A stretch of DNA of 64,000 nucleotides. Source: Steinernema hermaphroditum (Eukaryota; Nematoda; Chromadorea; Rhabditida; Steinernematidae). Positions 38,699-48,358 of this stretch are shown piece by piece (the first letter of the stretch is position 1; every line of letters starts with the position of its first letter). A program made the translations under genes and the position numbers. The notes below the pieces were generated by a model, which was not told where the DNA came from, ran no database searches, and was given only the letters and a program-made list of their open reading frames with translations. The stretch lies in assembly GCA_030435675.1 (NCBI GenBank), contig CM059625.1, positions 3,906,001-3,970,000 of the forward strand. The letters are read 5' to 3'.

Positions 38699-39245
38699 GT
38701 GCGACAGAATCTTAGGACATCCTAGTGACCTCATATGCTTCTGTGTTTTGCCGGACGAACATTTTCTGTTTGAGGTCCCCATACTTGCTGGTAGAAGAAT
38801 GGATGTCTTGCAAAACGGGTACCGAGGAATGTCCGAGCATATTCAAAGAGCTACACTTCATCATGGCCATCCCTTCGTGTGATTAAAGAGATAATATAAT
38901 ACAACAAACAGACAATATTGTTCATATACATGACTTCAATCGAGCAAGACGTCAGCAATTGCTCAAGACGTGCCCTCGACGTGTGCGACAGAATCTAAGT
39001 CGCCGCCTTAGTAAACTTCTTTACTTTTGCGCTTTTCCGCACGAACCTTTTCTGTTTGAGGTGCCCATACTCCCTGGTAGAAGAGAAAACTAAAAGAATG
39101 GGTGTCTTGCAAAACGGGTACCGAGGAATGTCCGAGCATATTCAAAGAGCTACACTTCAACATGGCCATCCCTTCGTGTGATTAAAGAGATAATATAATA
39201 CAACAAACAAGCAACATAACATCACTCGAGCAAGACGTCAGCAAT
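38699..39245. repeat. Tandem duplication, two ~280-bp units
   Basis: Unit 1 (about 38699-38975) and unit 2 (about 38985-39245) share long identical runs, including TTGCAAAACGGGTACCGAGG and the adjoining GTGTGATTAAAGAGATAATA block. They differ by a few substitutions and a ~13-bp insertion in unit 2. The end of unit 2 overlaps the last codons of the opsin gene (stop at 39222), and unit 1 carries the same segment as a non-functional copy. Confidence 0.8.
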
Positions 39246-40708
39246 TGCACATAACTCGGGACTAACAATACAATGCCTCAGGAAAGTGTCGTTATTCACA
39301 AAAATCCGTTTAAGTGCGACAGATGAGCTGACAACGGCTGCTTGGCGACGCTTAACAACGACTCGCAATGTCCTTAAACGTCGGAGATCCTTCCAATACA
39401 GTACTATCGGCGAGAGAACCACAAACACTTTTGCAAATAGGCCAGCTGATTCAGTGTGGTGTTTTAGTTCGATCTAAATATCAAACGAACACCCCTGACT
39501 GAGAATATCCAGCCTACCGTTTCCGTGAAAATCGTAGTGAATGTGACTATTGCAAACGGTGACCAGCAAATAAGTTGTACGCTTATCAATATGAACATTT
39601 TCTGAGCTATTGACCTCTCTCTCTGTTTGGCGATCTAAAGGCCGTAGTAGTATGGTCGCTTCTATCGTCGCTTACATTGACGGCACTTAGTGTCAGCCCC
39701 AAAGGCACGCGGACTTCCTTCCCTGCATTCCTCAACTGCCGTGCCATTAACACCAAAGAAAGGACGAAAATCGCAATTGGAATGAAGAACCCGAGTGTGA
39801 AGAGGTAGACGAAGAAGAGGCGAGTTTTCGTGTCTTTCGCTGTGAAGTCATAACTGTAAAAGATGACCCAAGGCTATGGTTTGACCTCATACCAGCAAAA
39901 GTCAGCATGATCAAAACTGGCATATTCGGCAGGGACGCCAAAGAGTGGAGGAATGGTGACAGCCAGGATGGTAAGGGCACTTCCAACGACGGCGGCAATT
40001 CGGTTTGACCTAGAAATAACCGTATCTATGGAATAGTCCAAGCTTCATGCAATCCGTGGTTGGAAAAGAGCTCTCACCAAGTGATACACTTAGCCATGAA
40101 AGGCTGCAGAACGATCACGCACCATTCAAGTGCCATAAGAGCCGGCTGATAGACGGACATTAGTGATAGAGTTCCACCGAAGAAGCCGTACACAGTGCAA
40201 CCTAAAACTTGATTCAGTCGTATTCTCACTGCAGTGATCTGAATGGTTGTTGAGACATTTGAGTCCCGGCACTTGAGTACCCAGACATTTACCGTACCGA
40301 ACACAGAGCTCCGACGAAACGGTAACGTCAAACATGAATTATGAAGCATTAGATTGGTGAGCAAATAAGAAGAAGTTAACTCAAACTCAAGCGTTTCGTC
40401 GGAGTTCTAAGTCCGGGACTCCAAACTCAAATCTCTCAACAACTCTGAATGTAGATGTCATTACCTAGCCCTCGCATTCCAATGCCTCGGCTCACTGTGT
40501 AACAGTAATAGACGTTTAAAACAGAGAATACGATACCCAAGAATGTCTGAGTCATCTCGAAAACATGGAGACTTTTCTTCTTGTGCCTAAAGCACAACCA
40601 CTTTATTCCGTCATGCTCTATCACATACCTTGTATAGGCGTGAAATACAAATCCATTAAGAAGAAGACCCAAAATGACGATCGTATAGAGCAGAAAAAGT
40701 CGCAGCAT
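39222..40708 (-). CDS. sro-1: Opsin-type GPCR, nematode SRO-1 (nemopsin)-like
   Basis: A seven-transmembrane receptor. Six exons (40465-40708, 40078-40201, 39893-40009, 39676-39853, 39518-39634, 39222-39473) join in phase to 343 aa. TM1 is LFLLYTIVILGLLLNGFVF. TM3 begins GCTVYGFFGGTLSLMSV, the usual opsin GC.xYGFxGG. EL2/TM5 contains YDFTAKDTKTRLFFVYLFT...GFFIPIAI. TM6 is IAQKMFILISVQLICWSPFAIV. TM7 is ESAGLFAKVFVVLSPIVLYW, where Lys275 aligns with the retinal-linking lysine. The D/ERY box is replaced by EWC and NPxxY by SPIVL, so G-protein coupling may be altered. Several introns are only 41-45 nt. The start at 40708 gives a very short N-terminus; more 5' sequence may exist in a missed exon. 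Confidence 0.85.
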
Positions 40709-42414
40709 CACTTGGTCATCGACGAGCAAAAACGTGACAGCATCTGTAGTTATAATTAAGACCCCCTGCGACGAACTGGACACAAATCGTCGCCAAAACA
40801 GACGTAGACTCTTTCGTTTGACATATAGTAAGTAGGTTTAAGGACTTATCTATGAGTGCATGTGGGATCCGTTATCCGTCTCGTACGTCACCTGAATCGT
40901 GCTCAAAAAAATCGCAAAAAGGTCGAGGTATCCTTAAGGGAAATACTCCTACATTGGCACTGTTGCGGGTGATATTCTTTGAATATGAAAAGGCAACAGA
41001 ACAGTAGATCTGCTGCACTGTGTTCTTACTGTATTTGAGCGGAATTCACTAAAAACATTTGTAAATCGATCAGTCTATGTTGACTCTCTGCGATAGGTTG
41101 AACAGGTCCGATTATTTTGAATCTGCCAAGTTGAACTGTACCGATATTCTATCACTTGTATTTCCAAAAGAGAACGTTCATCTTATAGGATAGGTAGCTT
41201 GCTGCTGAGACATTGAAGAACCGGTTCATCCGGCTCATGAGTACCTAATAGAATCTGGCCACTACGCAACTTTCGGCCCTCAAATGTCTCAGTGGTGTAC
41301 CTTCAACTAAAGGGCATAAGTGCGATAAACACGATTGCACGGAAAGGTGTTGCAAATGGGCACAAGATTGGCTTCCATTTCGCTTCATATTTTGGCTATT
41401 TAAGCGTGCTTCCTCTCTAATTTTCCGCACCAATAGCATCAGTATATGAGGAAAGAAACACACGTAGCATCAAAATGACGTACATCACAGACACTACTTC
41501 TTGAGGAGACAACGTCTCTCAGAGCATATTGAAATTCACCTGTTTACAGGCACTACTCCTTGAGGAAACAGCGTCTGTCGGAGTATAGCATACTACGACA
41601 AACATGCCTGAAATTCACTGTTTTTCGAACAAGACTGTTTTCCCATGTTTCAATTCAGCTGCTGTATATCACTTCAAAGTGCCACATTAACAATTTAGAT
41701 AGAGAGGACGATCGACGACCATCAAGTACGAGCTTTTTCGTGCTGAGCTGTTCGCCATAACAACCTTTGCCATTTACATATAACCCTTACCAGTGTCGGA
41801 CTTTCATGGCACAGCGCACGGTCACTGTACCTTCAAGCAAGTCGCGCAAATGTACACAAAACCGTCCGGTACGGAACGTCCCATTAGAACCATTACTTCA
41901 TACTCTATACCTTGTTCGCAGCCATGTGGTCGGCTTGGTCTGTACCTTCTTTGCTTGTGCAAGCCACATCACTTCAATACTGACTGCAACACTTACATTA
42001 TCGCACAATAGAATTTAAGATTTGTGTTACACACTGTTTCAATAATGCCGACATGCAAATAATTTTCATTAACTGCTGATATCTGAAACGTTCTTTGTCT
42101 TCCGAGCTCATTCATTAAGTGATGGTTCCGTTCCTGACAAACAAGCATGGCTAAGACAGCCTCCAATGCATGCCGCCTCAGCTTCAGGATACGTAATGAG
42201 CCGCGAACGCATGTAGGTCGTGTGGTCGATATTCATTAATCTGGCCGGGGGCATCGTCTATGAAGCGGCTATTGATAATCGATGGACATGGAGTACGCCA
42301 GACACCCAATATTATCTGACATCCTAAAATCCATATATCGACGTGAAGTGGTGACGACAGCGACATTGAGAATCGATAATAAGCCATATGTTACGTTTAT
42401 TCGATTAGAGAAAA
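40709..42414. other. Non-genic stretch between opsin and EMC2
   Basis: No supported gene. A small two-copy tandem repeat lies at about 41490-41625 (unit ~70 bp, ACTACT.CTTGAGGA...GAAATTCAC). The minus-strand AATAAA (TTTATT, 42396-42401) 14 nt past the EMC2 stop is a likely poly(A) signal for that gene. Confidence 0.4.
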
Positions 42415-44320
42415 TTACGAGAATTGCTGAATTCCTTTACGGAGACTGTCGACGACTCTGCGATTCAAAGCCGTGTTAGCGCTACCCGAATCGTTGTAGA
42501 TATCATCAAGTTGAGAGATCGCTTGCTCCGCGGAATGAACAAGTTCCTTCTTTCGGTTTCCAGACGTCTTCGGAAGCAGCAAATTGCAACTCTGCAAGAA
42601 AAGGAGATTAATGAATGCGAGAAACAAAAAAGAACGACTGTTTAAAGACCTGCCCACATCCTAGATGTTATCTCATCCAGATCCAAAAAGTAAAAGTTAT
42701 CACCCGCGCTGCATCCATCATCCTGGGAACCTGACCCATGTCGCAGCGATCGACAACGCCTATGGCGTTCCTGTTTCGCACCTACATTTAAGCGGGTGGG
42801 CAATGCCTTATCCGCTCATTAACAAAATGATCGGCCGAATTTTAGTTCTTGTTGGCGTTATTGTTCTCTGCTCCGCCCAGCTTGACAAGTTCCGCTGGCC
42901 ACGCTGGGAAGAGCGAACCATCGACTGTACTTCAAGTGGCCGTCGTGATGCCTGCACCCTTATCGCCCGAAACGCAAAAGTCGAGCGTGACCCTGCAAAA
43001 TACAAATGCCGCCGCGAGCCTATGCCCAAAAACGACTGGAACACCCTGGCCCGAAATTCAACCACACGCCTAGCTTGCCCTATTGGTTGCGAGCCAGACG
43101 CTGATTTGTCAGTAATTCAGAAGAAGCCTGCAAACAACACTCTATGCCAGAAGTATTACACCTACGGAAAATATCGCGACCATAACGAGGGCGAATGGTA
43201 TCTCTGGCTCACAGAGCCTTGCGTGGCAAATCTCACCACCCATTGCCGCTTCAAGGACATCCCGCTCTATAACAACGGAAATCCAAGCGAAAGTTCCAGC
43301 TAGTTTGTGCTCGCCTTAAGCTATATAAACCAACGTCATGTGCAATAAACATAATTTCCTGCGAGCTGCACGTTCTGTGCAAGCTTACCATAACGACTCC
43401 AAACAACGAACGGACACAGGTGGGACTAAGCTTGGCAGCTTGTTCGAAATATGAGCGTGCGTGCTCCAAATTATCCGATCCTCCTTGCGTATAGCGAATA
43501 TCGGCAATCCGGCGGAGATAAAGAGCGTTGAACGGCTGAAAAGTAGTTGTACTAAGGAGATAATAAGTAATATGAACGCTTACATCAGCGAGAATCAATT
43601 CTTCAACACAGTGCGCAGCACGTGAGTAATCGCCTTCACGCAAATACAATTGACTCAGCTCCAGCCATGCTTCGCTGTCATTCAGGAAAACTTTCAGATA
43701 CTCATTCAGCTCGCGGATAGCGTCCAAACGTTCGCCCTTCACTTTGTAAATGGCAATTTTCCTCTTGCGGAAACCCTGGAAAAAAATGAAAATAAGACTG
43801 CTTGAGGGAAATAGCACGAACAATACTCGCAGGATCGGCAGCGATAAGTTTTTCGTAAAGTTGAAGCGCTTCCCTGTACCTGCAAATAAAATCTTGAATC
43901 CATGTGTTACAACAGTTCAACGTACTTTCCGAGAGATTCGAGCCGCATTGCCTGAAGTTTCATCACTCGATTGGAATTGGGAAACTGCTTGTCCAACGCA
44001 ACAATGCATTCGGTTGCCACATCCTGTCTGTCACAATCAAGAGCAGCGATGCAAACCTAGAAGTATACATCAGCAGTCCGCAGTTAAGTTCAGCCAAACC
44101 TGCTCGTACACGATCCAAAGCTCATCGTTCAAGGAGCTGGGATATCGGCTAAGAACGTGCTCCCACAGCTCGACAACTTCTTCTGACCGGCGCGCATGCT
44201 CTTCACGCCATTGCCGGAGCACAGCACGACCTTCTACAATTAGGCAAACAACATTACAGAATACGCAAAATACGAAATCATACCGTCGAATGACACGCTT
44301 GTCCAATCTTTGAGCTCCAT
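42415..44320 (-). CDS. emc-2: ER membrane protein complex subunit 2 (TPR protein)
   Basis: EMC2 is a cytosolic TPR-repeat subunit of the EMC insertase, which puts tail-anchored and multipass proteins into the ER membrane. Seven exons (44284-44320, 44100-44233, 43926-44056, 43822-43879, 43584-43775, 43389-43535, 42415-42591) join in phase to 291 aa, close to the ~297 of the human protein. Diagnostic segments are MELKDWTS at the start, RKRKIAIYKVKGERLDAI, EAWLELSQLYLREGDYSRAAHC and YLRRIADIRYTQGG. Exon 4 uses a weak donor (GTTCGT), chosen because it reproduces the family spacing before RKRK. The last exon (SCNLLLPKTSGNRKKE onward) lies beyond a 797-bp intron that houses another gene. GTTATTTCAG just before the ATG may be a trans-splice site. 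Confidence 0.93.
42827..43303 (+). CDS. Secreted cysteine-containing orphan protein nested in EMC2 intron
   Basis: A single-exon frame of 158 aa from ATG 42827 (an in-frame extension upstream to 42665 lacks a sensible N-terminus). Residues 1-18 are a signal peptide (ILVLVGVIVLCSAQ). The mature part has eight cysteines, CACPIGC-like spacing around LACPIGCEPDAD, N-glycosylation sites (NST, NNT, NLT) and EWYLWLTEPCV. I recognise no family. The whole unit, including AATAAA at 43344-43349, fits inside the last intron of EMC2 on the opposite strand. Confidence 0.8.
   Translation: MIGRILVLVGVIVLCSAQLDKFRWPRWEERTIDCTSSGRRDACTLIARNAKVERDPAKYKCRREPMPKNDWNTLARNSTTRLACPIGCEPDADLSVIQKKPANNTLCQKYYTYGKYRDHNEGEWYLWLTEPCVANLTTHCRFKDIPLYNNGNPSESSS
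43344..43349 (+). terminator. Polyadenylation signal of the nested gene
   Basis: AATAAA 41 nt after the stop and 40 nt before the EMC2 exon 6 boundary at 43389. It confines the nested transcript to the intron. Confidence 0.65.
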
Positions 44321-45022
44321 AGGCCTGAAATAACGCAAATGGAGTTTACTGAAGCAAGCAACGCGACGAATAAATGCACCAAAGCGAACGACCACCCACA
44401 ACGCTAGCAATTCATGAGAGGAAACATCATTGTCGCGATCAACGACTCTTCATGTGCAAATATGGTCACCTCCGTGTGCGATCGATATGCGGAAACAAAT
44501 CGAACAGGACAACAGCAAAGCTACACTGCGCATGCATGTTCGATTATGATGAGATGGAGTGTTGAGAGAGCGATCCTAATTTCGCTCTCAACCGAAGTGT
44601 GAACTTGCTCTGAACTTGAGAACGATTTACGAACTTTTTAAATCAACTCGGTCCTGACGCAAAAATTCTCCCGTCTATCAGTCTCCCTAAATTCAATCCC
44701 AGCTGCTGTGACTCACTCATTGGCGCGTCAGTCGTGTCAAAAAGCGCCATCTTTCTGCGCATTATTCCGTAAGACACCCAATCTCTAATTTTTTGTTTGA
44801 TCGGGCTGTTTTTAGATCACGCTAGGACCGCCTATGACTCGGCAGTTCTGCAGCCGTCGTTGCTCATTATTTCCTGCCCCTCAAGGGTAACGACAGCGAA
44901 GTGTAAGTACATTTGTTGCAATCTTGTCAAACTCTTTTTTTTTTGCTTCAGAGAATGCGGCAGTGAGCAAGACGAGTCAAACCCCCGAGCGACGAGATAC
45001 GGACATTGCGAAAGCTAAAGCA
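44321..45022. other. Non-genic gap between EMC2 and the transposon cluster
   Basis: No supported gene. Presumably the EMC2 promoter region at its left end. Short chance frames only. Confidence 0.4.
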
Positions 45023-45024
45023 TA

Positions 45025-45631
45025 CACTGCAGCGCAAAGCTATAGGGTCACCCCGGTGTGTTTCTGGCTCTGTCACTTTCCGCAGCTTCCCGGAGAAACC
45101 GGCATGCGCATGTGGTAGACCGTCCACGGAAACGCAGGGAATGCCACTTTCCCAGGAAACATATGCACACATTAGGGGGCTACGGCAGGTAGAACTTTCC
45201 AGTGTACCGTTTTACCTGTGCAAAATTATAGGGTCACTTCCGTATTTCGCGTGAATTTCGCTATTTTCCTCGCGTTTTTTTGCCTGTTGTCATTTAATTG
45301 ACTTCTATTCAGATGTTTATCAACCGTGCCGCGCGGCACGAAGCTCTCGGGAGAGGAAAAGGCGGCAATTTCAGCGCTTTACAAGACCGCCTCCTCGATT
45401 CACCGGATCGATTCCGAAGTTCACCGAAACTAGCACGTGGAGTGCCAATTCTTGTTTCTAGTGAACGTGTAGGGCTCTGTAATAGGGAAGTCGCGCTCGC
45501 CGGTCGTAGCTGCGCGCGAGAAGCACTTGATAGCGCGCATTGGTTCCATGTCTACGATAGATTATAAGAGGTTCGTGGAGAATTCTGCAGAATTTGCAGT
45601 TGAATTGCTGTCGAAGTGCAATGAATCAGGT
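45025..45631 (+). repeat. Left terminal inverted repeat of the Tc3-like element
   Basis: About 98% identical to the reverse complement of 46025-46631. It contains two copies of the TATAGGGTCAC core (terminal and ~200 bp internal) and the helix-turn-helix frame. An 89-codon frame here and its mirror in the other arm are by-products of that symmetry. Confidence 0.85.
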
Positions 45632-46024
45632 GTGGAATGCACGCTGGAACAATGGATGATCGAATGCGCCGTGTTTGACCGCCGCCCAGAAGATGAATCG
45701 TTTGGACTACGCCAGAAACAATCTGAGTCGAGTCTGGACACAGGTATGCAAATATGAACTGATGAATGATCTTGATTTTTTCATTCTCAGGTATTTGTTT
45801 CGGATCCGAACAGATGATACAGCGCTTTCTGGACGGAAGAATACATTTCGGAGTGTTTGGAACGAGAAGAACGTCCATTCTGCGGAGGAAACTTCAGCTG
45901 TGGAAGCGTACCGATTTGGATCGCGTTCAGTTCGTTTGGGAAGCTCTGAAGCGCTCCCGTTTCGACGCAAATCGGTTCAAATGATTATCAAAACGTACTG
46001 CGTGACCACTGACTTCCGCTTAGC

Positions 46025-46631
46025 ACCCGATTCATTGCACTTTGACAGCAATTCAACTGCAAATTCTGCAGAATTCTCCACGAACCTCTTATAATATATC
46101 GTAGACATGTAACCAATGCGCGCTATCAAGTGCTTCTCGCGCGCAGCTACGACCGGCGAGCGCGACTTCCCTATTACAGAGCCCTACACGTTCACTAGAA
46201 ACAAGAATTGGCACTCCACGTGCTGGTTTCGGTGAACTTCGGAATCGATCCGGTGAATCGAGGAGGCGGTCTTGTAAAGCGCTGAAATTGCCGCCTTTTC
46301 CTCTCCCGAGAGCTTCGTGCCGCGCGGCACGGTTGATAAACATCTGAATAGAAGTCAATTAAATGACAACAGGCAAAAAAACGCGAGAAAAATAGCGAAA
46401 TTCACGCGAAATACGGAAGTGACCCTATAATTTTGCAAAGGTAAAACGGTACACTGGAAAGTTCTACCTGCCGTAGCCCCCTAATGTGTGCATATGTTTC
46501 CTGGGAAAGTGGCATTCCCTGCGTTTCCGTGGACGGTCTACCACATGCGCATGCCGGTTTCTCCGGGAAGCTGCGGAAAGTGACAGAGCCAGAAACACAC
46601 CGGGGTGACCCTATAGCTTTGCGCTGCAGTG
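46025..46631 (-). repeat. Right terminal inverted repeat of the Tc3-like element
   Basis: Mirror of the left repeat. Because the helix-turn-helix sequence is present in both arms, the repeats probably expanded inward by inverted duplication of coding sequence, making this longer-armed than a typical Tc element. Confidence 0.85.
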
Positions 46632-46669
46632 TATATATTCAATGATTACAATAAGCTCCCAAATTTCAG

Positions 46670-46960
46670 ATTGGTAGGCCTGATTGATGAGTGGATGAGT
46701 GCCGGTCATGATGTTGCGCACCCACTCTGAAACCAACAGAGTCGTGCAAGTCATCCTCGCCTCGTTCATTACACTCAGTATGAAGAAGTGGAAATGAAGA
46801 AGGGGCTGAGTGGAGGTGCGTTCGGTGATGTGCGCACTGAATCACTAAAATGCGGGGGATGACGATGTCGCGGTGAAGAAGCTGAAACGCCGTACAGGAG
46901 GACGATGTCGCGGACGAAGCTGCAGGCGGGTTTGTCGGTTGACAAGCCGCGTTTGACACG
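46670..46960 (+). pseudogene. SH2/tyrosine-kinase fragment, left-arm copy
   Basis: One frame reads LIDEWMSAGHDVAHPL (end of an SH2 domain of the Fes/Fer type). After a frame change comes EVEMKKGLSGGAFGDVR (the kinase glycine loop) and DVAVKKLKR (the catalytic lysine strand). It is interrupted by stops and shifts and truncated soon after the lysine, so it cannot make a kinase. Confidence 0.7.
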
Positions 46961-47179
46961 TTCCGTCCTCGATGGTTGTCGAGGGATGTGTTATTTGGTA
47001 AGAAGGGAGGTGAGCGTCGATGTGTTCATGATGCTCCAGTGTCCTGTTGTGTGTTTCAGGTTAAGGTCGCGGTGGATAGCCTGAAACACACAACGAGATG
47101 CTGGCGCATCATGGATACGTCGGTGAATACCTTTCTTCCCGCCAAATAACACATCCCTCGACAACCGTCGAGGACGTAG

Positions 47180-47520
47180 CGTGTCAAGTGCGGCTTGTCA
47201 ACCAACATACCCGCCTGCAGCCTCGTCCGTGACGAGCCCCCCGTGCCAATTCCGGAAGCATCGTCATCAGCTCCTGCTGCGGGGCGACGCCGATCATTCG
47301 AACGATGTCCGGATGATCGAACCGACGCACAAGCCCCGCTCCTTTGATGAACAGTGGGCGCTGCTTCTCATGCATGGCGTTTCAGCTTCTTCACCGCGAT
47401 ATCGCCATCCCCCGCGTTTCAGCGATTCAGTGCGCGCATCACCGAACGCACCTTCACTGACTCCCTTCTTCATTTCCACTTCTTCATACTGAGTGTTATG
47501 AAGCGAGGACGACTTCCACG
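47180..47520 (-). pseudogene. Tyrosine-kinase fragment, right-arm copy
   Basis: On the minus strand: EVEMKKGVSEGAFGDV (glycine loop), then in another frame DIAVKKLKRHA, a stop, then FIKGAGLVRRFDHPDIVRMI followed by GVAPQQEL. This order is the N-lobe of nematode Fes/Fer-type cytosolic tyrosine kinases. Frameshifts between the blocks show it is a pseudogene. It retains ~130 bp that the left-arm copy has lost. Confidence 0.8.
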
Positions 47521-47652
47521 ACTCTTTTGGTCTCACAAGGGAACCTTCCGAAGTGTCCTGCTCGGATCGAGCTGGAAATTGACACACAGGTAGGCCTTCA
47601 TTAGTGTATGTCATCCCCAAAAGAGCACCTGCTTATACGCATACCAGGTCAT

Positions 47653-47825
47653 GTAAACACCCTTCGCAAGTTACGGTCAAACAACTATAGCCAACTTCGG
47701 CAACATCTGAGAGATGGTGTGTATGGCCGAACCGGGTAGTATCTCGGCTGCCGTTTTTGGGGTGCGGGTTCGACTCCCCCCAGCCCATATTTTTCTTCTC
47801 GCTTCTTGAACATATTTAAGTTTGT
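47653..47825 (+). repeat. tRNA-derived SINE-like module, copy B-left
   Basis: The best-preserved copy: A-box-like TGGCCGAACCGG (from 47724) and a perfect B box GGTTCGACTCC (47767-47777), then CCCATATTTTTCTTCTCGC and CATATTTAAG. It aligns over about 170 bp with the module in foldback A, including the shared AAACACCCTT and ACTTCGGCAAC upstream blocks. The T-arm partly pairs; the acceptor stem does not. Confidence 0.8.
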
Positions 47826-47891
47826 TTTTGTCTTACTAAAAGGTAGTAATGAAATTTTTTTAAACAAATTTTTTTATAACAACGGTGTTCC

Positions 47892-48117
47892 TTAACAATT
47901 ATGTTCAACATCAACAAGATGCTGAACACACAAGAATCCTTCACAACGAGCACAGCGAAGAACGGGCATTTTGGAACACATGCATTGATGCCCTTCGTCG
48001 AAATTGAAGCAAAAATTTTCCGGCGTTCCGAAAGAAGGAGGGTGTTCGTCAATAAATCCAGCGTGATGCCATGCATACCGTATCATATTTTGGAATCGGT
48101 TAGCACTTATCTGCATT
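47892..48117 (-). pseudogene. Captured exon encoding a Cys/His-rich C-terminus
   Basis: In the loop of foldback B a minus-strand frame follows an acceptor-like AATGCAG and runs 75 codons to a stop: ISANRFQNMIRYAWHHAGF, then ...FCFNFDEGHQCMC and LRCARCEGFLCVQHLVDVE with a final HNC. The Cys/His spacing (C-x-C, C-x2-C-x4-C-x2-H) looks like a zinc-binding tail, of the sort that ends some nematode transposon-linked proteins. No upstream exon is visible, so it is either the end of a degraded element gene or a captured host exon. Confidence 0.45.
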
Positions 48118-48180
48118 GCCGTAATGTTCAAATTTGTTTAAAAAAAAATTTCATTACTACCTTTTAGTAAGACAAAAGCA

Positions 48181-48358
48181 AACTTAAATAAATATGTTCA
48201 AGAAGCGAGAAGAAAAATATGGGCTGGGAGGGGAATCGAACCCGCACCCCAAAAACGGCAGCCGAGATACTACCCGGTTCGGCCATACACATCATCACTC
48301 AGCTGTTGCCGAAGTTGGCTATAGTTGTTTGACCGTAACTTGCGAAGGGTGTTTACAT
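48181..48358 (-). repeat. tRNA-derived SINE-like module, copy B-right
   Basis: Inverted partner of copy B-left, again arranged tail to tail. Its boxes (GGTTCGATTCC and TGGCCGAACCGGG on the minus strand) remain intact, so it is potentially transcribable by Pol III. Confidence 0.8.

Larger units (their letters stand above)
45023..46633. mobile_element. Decayed Tc3-like Tc1/mariner transposon
   Basis: The element spans 45025-46631 with TA on both sides (45023-45024, 46632-46633), the standard Tc1/mariner target. Its ends read CACTGCAGCGCAAAGCTATAGGGTCACC, and a second related site AATTATAGGGTCACTTCC sits about 200 bp inside each arm, like the two transposase-binding sites of Tc3 repeats. Inverted repeats are ~607 bp (45025-45631, 46025-46631). 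In the arms one frame reads PRGTKLSGEEKAAISALYKT, a Tc3-type helix-turn-helix start. The core has broken pieces NRLDYARNNLSRVW, SVPIWIAFSSFGKL and NDYQNVLRDH in different frames, which match transposase catalytic-domain signatures. Stops and frameshifts make the transposase dead. Confidence 0.85.

Noticed and set aside
42184..42387. Extra EMC2 or peptide exon downstream of 42415
   Set aside because: EMC2 ends cleanly at 42415 with a nearby poly(A) signal, and joining this frame in phase gives an early stop.
45298..45567. 89-codon frame mirrored at 46089-46358
   Set aside because: Its duplication comes from the inverted repeats. The meaningful frame in the same bases is the helix-turn-helix one.
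47724..47790. Functional tRNA gene
   Set aside because: A and B boxes are good but the acceptor stem does not pair and copies occur only in repeat arms; a tRNA-derived repeat fits better.
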